From Neobacillus niacini NBRC 15566 (GTDB lineage Bacteria; Bacillota; Bacilli; Bacillales; Cytobacillaceae): 63,745 nucleotides of DNA. A program made the position numbers and the translations under genes. Below, piece after piece: positions 60,710 through 63,745 of this stretch (its first letter is position 1; each line of letters begins with the position of its first letter). A model generated the notes under the pieces. That model was not told where the DNA came from. It saw only the letters and a list, made by a program, of their open reading frames with translations, and did no database searches. Where the stretch lies: NCBI RefSeq assembly GCF_001591505.1, contig NZ_BCVA01000036.1:1-63745 (forward strand), read 5' to 3'.

Positions 60710-61465
60710 ATGAGCAAACTTCATGGTAAAGTAGCGATTATTACTGGTGGAGCAGGTGGTATTGGTAAAGGCATTGCAACTGCTTTCGTAAAAGAAGGGG
60801 CAAGAGTAGCGATTGTTGACCTAAATGCAGAAGCAGGCCATAAAACGATAAAAGAGCTGCAGGAATTTCAACCAGAGTCTATTTTTATTCAAGCAAATCT
60901 TATGGAGCACGATAACATAGCCGGTATTGTCAAACAAGTTGGAGAAACGTTTGGAAAGATTGATATTTTAGTGAATAATGCTCACGCATCAAAGATGGCC
61001 TCTATTGAAGTAACAACTCAAAAGGAATTGGATTTATCATTTAACACTGGATTTTATCCAACATTCTATTTTATGCAAGCGGCACTGCCTTATTTGAAAG
61101 ATACAAAGGGTAAAATCATTAATTTTGCTTCAGGTGCCGGAATTAACGGTGATGTCAATCAAGGTTCATATGCAGCTGCTAAAGAGGCAATTCGTGGAAT
61201 TACTCGTGTAGCGGCAAATGAATTCGGGCCTTTTGGAATTAATGTAAATATCATTTCTCCCATTGCAAAATCAGAGGGAATGCTTCAATGGGCTGAAGCG
61301 AATCCGGAATACTATCAAGGTATGCTATCAAAAATTCCGTTAAGAAGACTTGGTGAAATTGAAAGCGATATCGGACGTGTGGCCGTATTTTTAGCGAGTG
61401 AGGACTCCGATTATATTACTGGACAAACGATTATGGTTGATGGCGGTTCCATTAAATTACGTTAA
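60710..61465 (+). CDS. Short-chain dehydrogenase/reductase (SDR)
   Basis: This 251-aa classical SDR has cofactor motif TGGAGGIG, NNAH (usually NNAG) and catalytic Y-x3-K in QGSYAAAKEA with the Ser in FASGAG. An Asp at the end of beta-2 (IVDLN) favours NAD(H). The substrate is unknown. It is the first gene of the TetR-controlled operon. RBS AAAGGGGA. Confidence 0.88.
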   Translation: MSKLHGKVAIITGGAGGIGKGIATAFVKEGARVAIVDLNAEAGHKTIKELQEFQPESIFIQANLMEHDNIAGIVKQVGETFGKIDILVNNAHASKMASIEVTTQKELDLSFNTGFYPTFYFMQAALPYLKDTKGKIINFASGAGINGDVNQGSYAAAKEAIRGITRVAANEFGPFGINVNIISPIAKSEGMLQWAEANPEYYQGMLSKIPLRRLGEIESDIGRVAVFLASEDSDYITGQTIMVDGGSIKLR

Positions 61466-61540
61466 TATCCTTTTCATAAGTTATAGATTGCTTGCTTGTG
61501 AGAAGCTTTGTCAAACCATAAATCAAAGGGAGAAATTACT

Positions 61541-62803
61541 GTGGGCAAGCAAAAAAAGGGGAAAATTCACTTTGCCTGGTGGGTATTACTAGGACTATCT
61601 ATAATGATTGGTCTTGCTAGAGGTGGAATTAATAATGCAGGGGGATTGTTTTTAACCCCAGTTACAAAAGACTTAGGGATTGGTATGGGCAGCCTATCAT
61701 TATACTTTAGTATTTCATCCATTGTTACCATGCTATTCTTACCGATAGCAGGTAAAATGATGGCGAAATATGATATAAGAGGACTTTTAATCTTTGCGAT
61801 TATCTTACAAGCGGGTTCCTTTGCGATGTTCGGATTAATGAACTCTGTCTGGGGCTGGTATGTCTTCTCGATTCCAATGGCGATTGGATCCATATTTGTA
61901 GCTACAATGGCTGGACCTGTTATCATCAATCGCTGGTTTAAAAAGCACAATGGCCTGGCAATGGGAATGATGATGGCGGCTGTGGGACTCTTTGGCGCAA
62001 TCATTCAACCAATGGTCGGTAACTTTATAGCTGAACACGGGTGGAGAAATGCTTATATAACATTGGGCCTTGTCGTAATGGTCATCGTAATCCCTGTTGT
62101 TCTATTGACCATTAGACTGAAACCTGAGCAAAAAGGCTTATTACCATATGGAATACAAGAAACAGCAACTGGAGGCGGACAAGCAGCTCGGACTGATATA
62201 GGAGTGACAATGGCTGCCGCAAAAAAATCATTGGCTTTTTATTCATTACTACTGTTCTTTTTCTTTATGACAGCGATTGCGAGCTTTGCACAACATATTG
62301 CACCATATGCGATGGGAATTGGATATGATGTTGAATTTGCCGGAAAAGTAATGGGCTCATTTATGGTTGGTATGTTAGTAGGAGCATTAGCATTTGGTTT
62401 CTTGACAGACAAAATCGGGGCAAGAAATACGGGTGTCTTTTCGATGTTATGTGGAATGGTTGCAATTGGATTATTAATTTTTATTCCTGGGAACGCTGCC
62501 ATATTTAGTATTGCCATTGGTATTTTTGGATTTGTAACAGCTTCAATCGGAACGTTAGCGCCATTGATCACTACAGCTGTTTTTGGAATGAAAGAATATA
62601 GTCAAATTTATGCTACGCTTGGGATCGGCTTAGCTGTTGCAGGCATAGTAGCATTACCGGGCTACGGATACGTGTTCGACTTAACAGGAAGCTACACACC
62701 TGTGTTGTATACCATTATCGTGATGCTGCTTATTAATATCGCGCTTATTATTATGGCTTTCAAAGGCAAAAAGAGACTAGAAAATGCGGGTTCGTGGAAT
62801 TGA
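61541..62803 (+). CDS. MFS transporter, OFA/MCT-like
   Basis: This 420-aa transporter has 12 predicted helices and a cytosolic loop near the middle (residues 180-205, PEQKGLLPYG). The SLSLYFSISSIVTMLFLPIAG region and overall layout resemble monocarboxylate/oxalate-formate type MFS proteins. GTG 61541 with AAAGGGAG is the start. Between two SDR genes, it probably imports the compound they oxidise. Confidence 0.85.
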   Translation: MGKQKKGKIHFAWWVLLGLSIMIGLARGGINNAGGLFLTPVTKDLGIGMGSLSLYFSISSIVTMLFLPIAGKMMAKYDIRGLLIFAIILQAGSFAMFGLMNSVWGWYVFSIPMAIGSIFVATMAGPVIINRWFKKHNGLAMGMMMAAVGLFGAIIQPMVGNFIAEHGWRNAYITLGLVVMVIVIPVVLLTIRLKPEQKGLLPYGIQETATGGGQAARTDIGVTMAAAKKSLAFYSLLLFFFFMTAIASFAQHIAPYAMGIGYDVEFAGKVMGSFMVGMLVGALAFGFLTDKIGARNTGVFSMLCGMVAIGLLIFIPGNAAIFSIAIGIFGFVTASIGTLAPLITTAVFGMKEYSQIYATLGIGLAVAGIVALPGYGYVFDLTGSYTPVLYTIIVMLLINIALIIMAFKGKKRLENAGSWN

Positions 62804-62881
62804 TTACTATTGGTATTACAAAAGGCGCTAGGCATTTCCGCGTCTATTATCCTATTAAAAATATTTGTTTTGGAGGAATTT

Positions 62882-63619
62882 ATGATGGGTCGATTAGATA
62901 ATAAAATAGCCATTATTACAGGAGGAGCTTCTGGTATTGGTGAACAAATGGTAGACTTGTTTAGCCGAAAGGGTGCAACTGTCATTGCTGCAGACATCAA
63001 TGAATCTGCGCTTGAAAAGGCAAGCCAAAAAGAAAATGTATTTGGAATGAAATTAAATGTTGCTTCAGACGAAGATTGGAAAGCACTTGCTGAAGAAGTG
63101 AATAACCGTTTTGGCCGCATTGATATTCTTGTGAATAACGCTGGGATTTCATCTGAAAAGCCGTTTCAGGAAATTGATCTAAATGATTGGCAGAAGATGT
63201 TGTCTATTAATGGTTTTGGTCCCTTCGCCGGTATTAAACATGTTGCGCCTTATATGGCAGCTCAAGGAAATGGGTCAATCATTAATATTTCTTCTTACAC
63301 CGCCCAAATTGGTCAAGGATTTAATCATTACTCTGCATCCAAAGGAGCGGTACGTGCTCTATCAAAGGCAGCCGCAACGACTTTTGGCCGCCAAGGAGTA
63401 AGGGTAAATACTCTTTTCCCTGGTATTATTGAAACACCAATGACTCAATCATTAAGTACATCGAAAGAGCTGCTTGGTCGCTTAATACAAGCAACACCAC
63501 TGCAACGTTTAGGCCAACCTGAAGATATTGCAAATGCAGCCTTATTCTTTGCATCTGATGAATCATCCTATATCACCGGTTCAGAATTGGTTATTGACGG
63601 CGGATTTTCAGCACAATAA
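62882..63619 (+). CDS. Short-chain dehydrogenase/reductase (SDR), second of the operon
   Basis: This 245-aa classical SDR has TGGASGIG, NNAG and Y-x3-K in HYSASKGA with ISSYTA supplying the Ser. AADIN after beta-2 indicates NAD preference. It resembles 3-alpha or 3-ketoacyl/hydroxysteroid-type SDRs in general. ATG 62882 follows GGAGGAATTT. It is the last gene seen; a terminator follows. Confidence 0.88.
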   Translation: MMGRLDNKIAIITGGASGIGEQMVDLFSRKGATVIAADINESALEKASQKENVFGMKLNVASDEDWKALAEEVNNRFGRIDILVNNAGISSEKPFQEIDLNDWQKMLSINGFGPFAGIKHVAPYMAAQGNGSIINISSYTAQIGQGFNHYSASKGAVRALSKAAATTFGRQGVRVNTLFPGIIETPMTQSLSTSKELLGRLIQATPLQRLGQPEDIANAALFFASDESSYITGSELVIDGGFSAQ

Positions 63620-63638
63620 AATACTCGGTTATATAATC

Positions 63639-63693
63639 AGGACAGTTTACCAAGGATTAAAGCTTAATCCGGTGGAAAACTGTCCTTTTTTTT
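63639..63693 (+). terminator. Terminator of the SDR-MFS-SDR operon
   Basis: AGGACAGTTT pairs with AAACTGTCCT, inner stem GGATTAA-AGC-TTAATCC, then T8. Confidence 0.9.
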
Positions 63694-63745
63694 GAAAGAC
63701 CTTTTCCCTGAAAGTGTGAACTTCGGACAAGGTAGAGCATAAAAA

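Overview
The window reads as chromosome of a low-GC, spore-forming Bacillaceae (Neobacillus/Bacillus-like). The support is protein style, a GerPF-type spore coat/germination gene, a manR-manP-manA block of the Bacillus kind, a class D sortase with its substrate, Bacillus-type ribosome binding sites with many TTG/GTG starts, and dispersed Bacillus-type intergenic repeats. I saw no rRNA, tRNA, CRISPR array or transposase gene. The genus is inferred from gene content only.

Layout. 0-3 kb: a small membrane ORF, a DUF3267 zincin, a CD3324-family regulator and a FusB-like EF-G-binding protein. 3-9.5 kb: mannose uptake (manR regulator, manP PTS transporter, manA isomerase) and an aldose-1-epimerase-like gene. 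9.5-17 kb: an accessory cassette between two 100-nt direct repeats (9507-9606 and 16905-17004). It holds a dynamin-like GTPase fused to a right-handed beta-helix, a second dynamin-like GTPase with a glycine-zipper membrane segment, and a protein ending in a WHH-type HNH/EndoVII nuclease domain. 17-24 kb: a LysM/SH3 protein, a frameshifted membrane gene, a DJ-1/PfpI protein, ndk, a DUF523-DUF1722 gene and a recombination scar (MerR/B12 pseudogene against an ABC-2 permease fragment), then gerPF. 24.5-29.6 kb: GntR regulator, PLP C-S lyase-like enzyme and a CUT1-type ABC importer without its ATPase. 31-36 kb: two tandem secreted GH84 beta-N-acetylglucosaminidases. 36.5-51.6 kb: a second accessory island with two exported proteins on the minus strand, then four membrane or exported proteins leading into a 1514-aa DUF4062-STAND NTPase-WD40 protein, a convergent membrane protein, a small RyR-domain protein, a TM-TrkA_N-RyR channel-like protein and a HEPN-like/CBS protein. 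52-63.7 kb: HAD phosphatase, small sigma factor, HD-GYP protein, sortase D with its substrate, diguanylate cyclase, and a TetR-controlled SDR-MFS-SDR operon.

Two regions look like conflict or immunity systems. The first is the dynamin/beta-helix/dynamin/WHH-nuclease cassette. The GTPases could sense or remodel membrane while the nuclease acts as effector. The second is the STAND/RyR/channel/HEPN-CBS island, which combines a large sensor NTPase, possible ligand-binding RyR and CBS modules, a membrane effector candidate and a candidate RNase. Neither function is shown by the sequence; both are inferred from domain content and gene order.

Intergenic space is filled with structured repeats. R1 (nine copies) has four CGGA-n-TCCG mini-hairpins arranged as two forward and two inverted. 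R2 (four loci) is built on palindromic AAACGTTT boxes at fixed spacing. Short families include GGGGTCTGACCCC, the CCCGGTTTTT type and the GGGACGGTTCTC type. Several gene ends and at least one gene scar coincide with these repeats.
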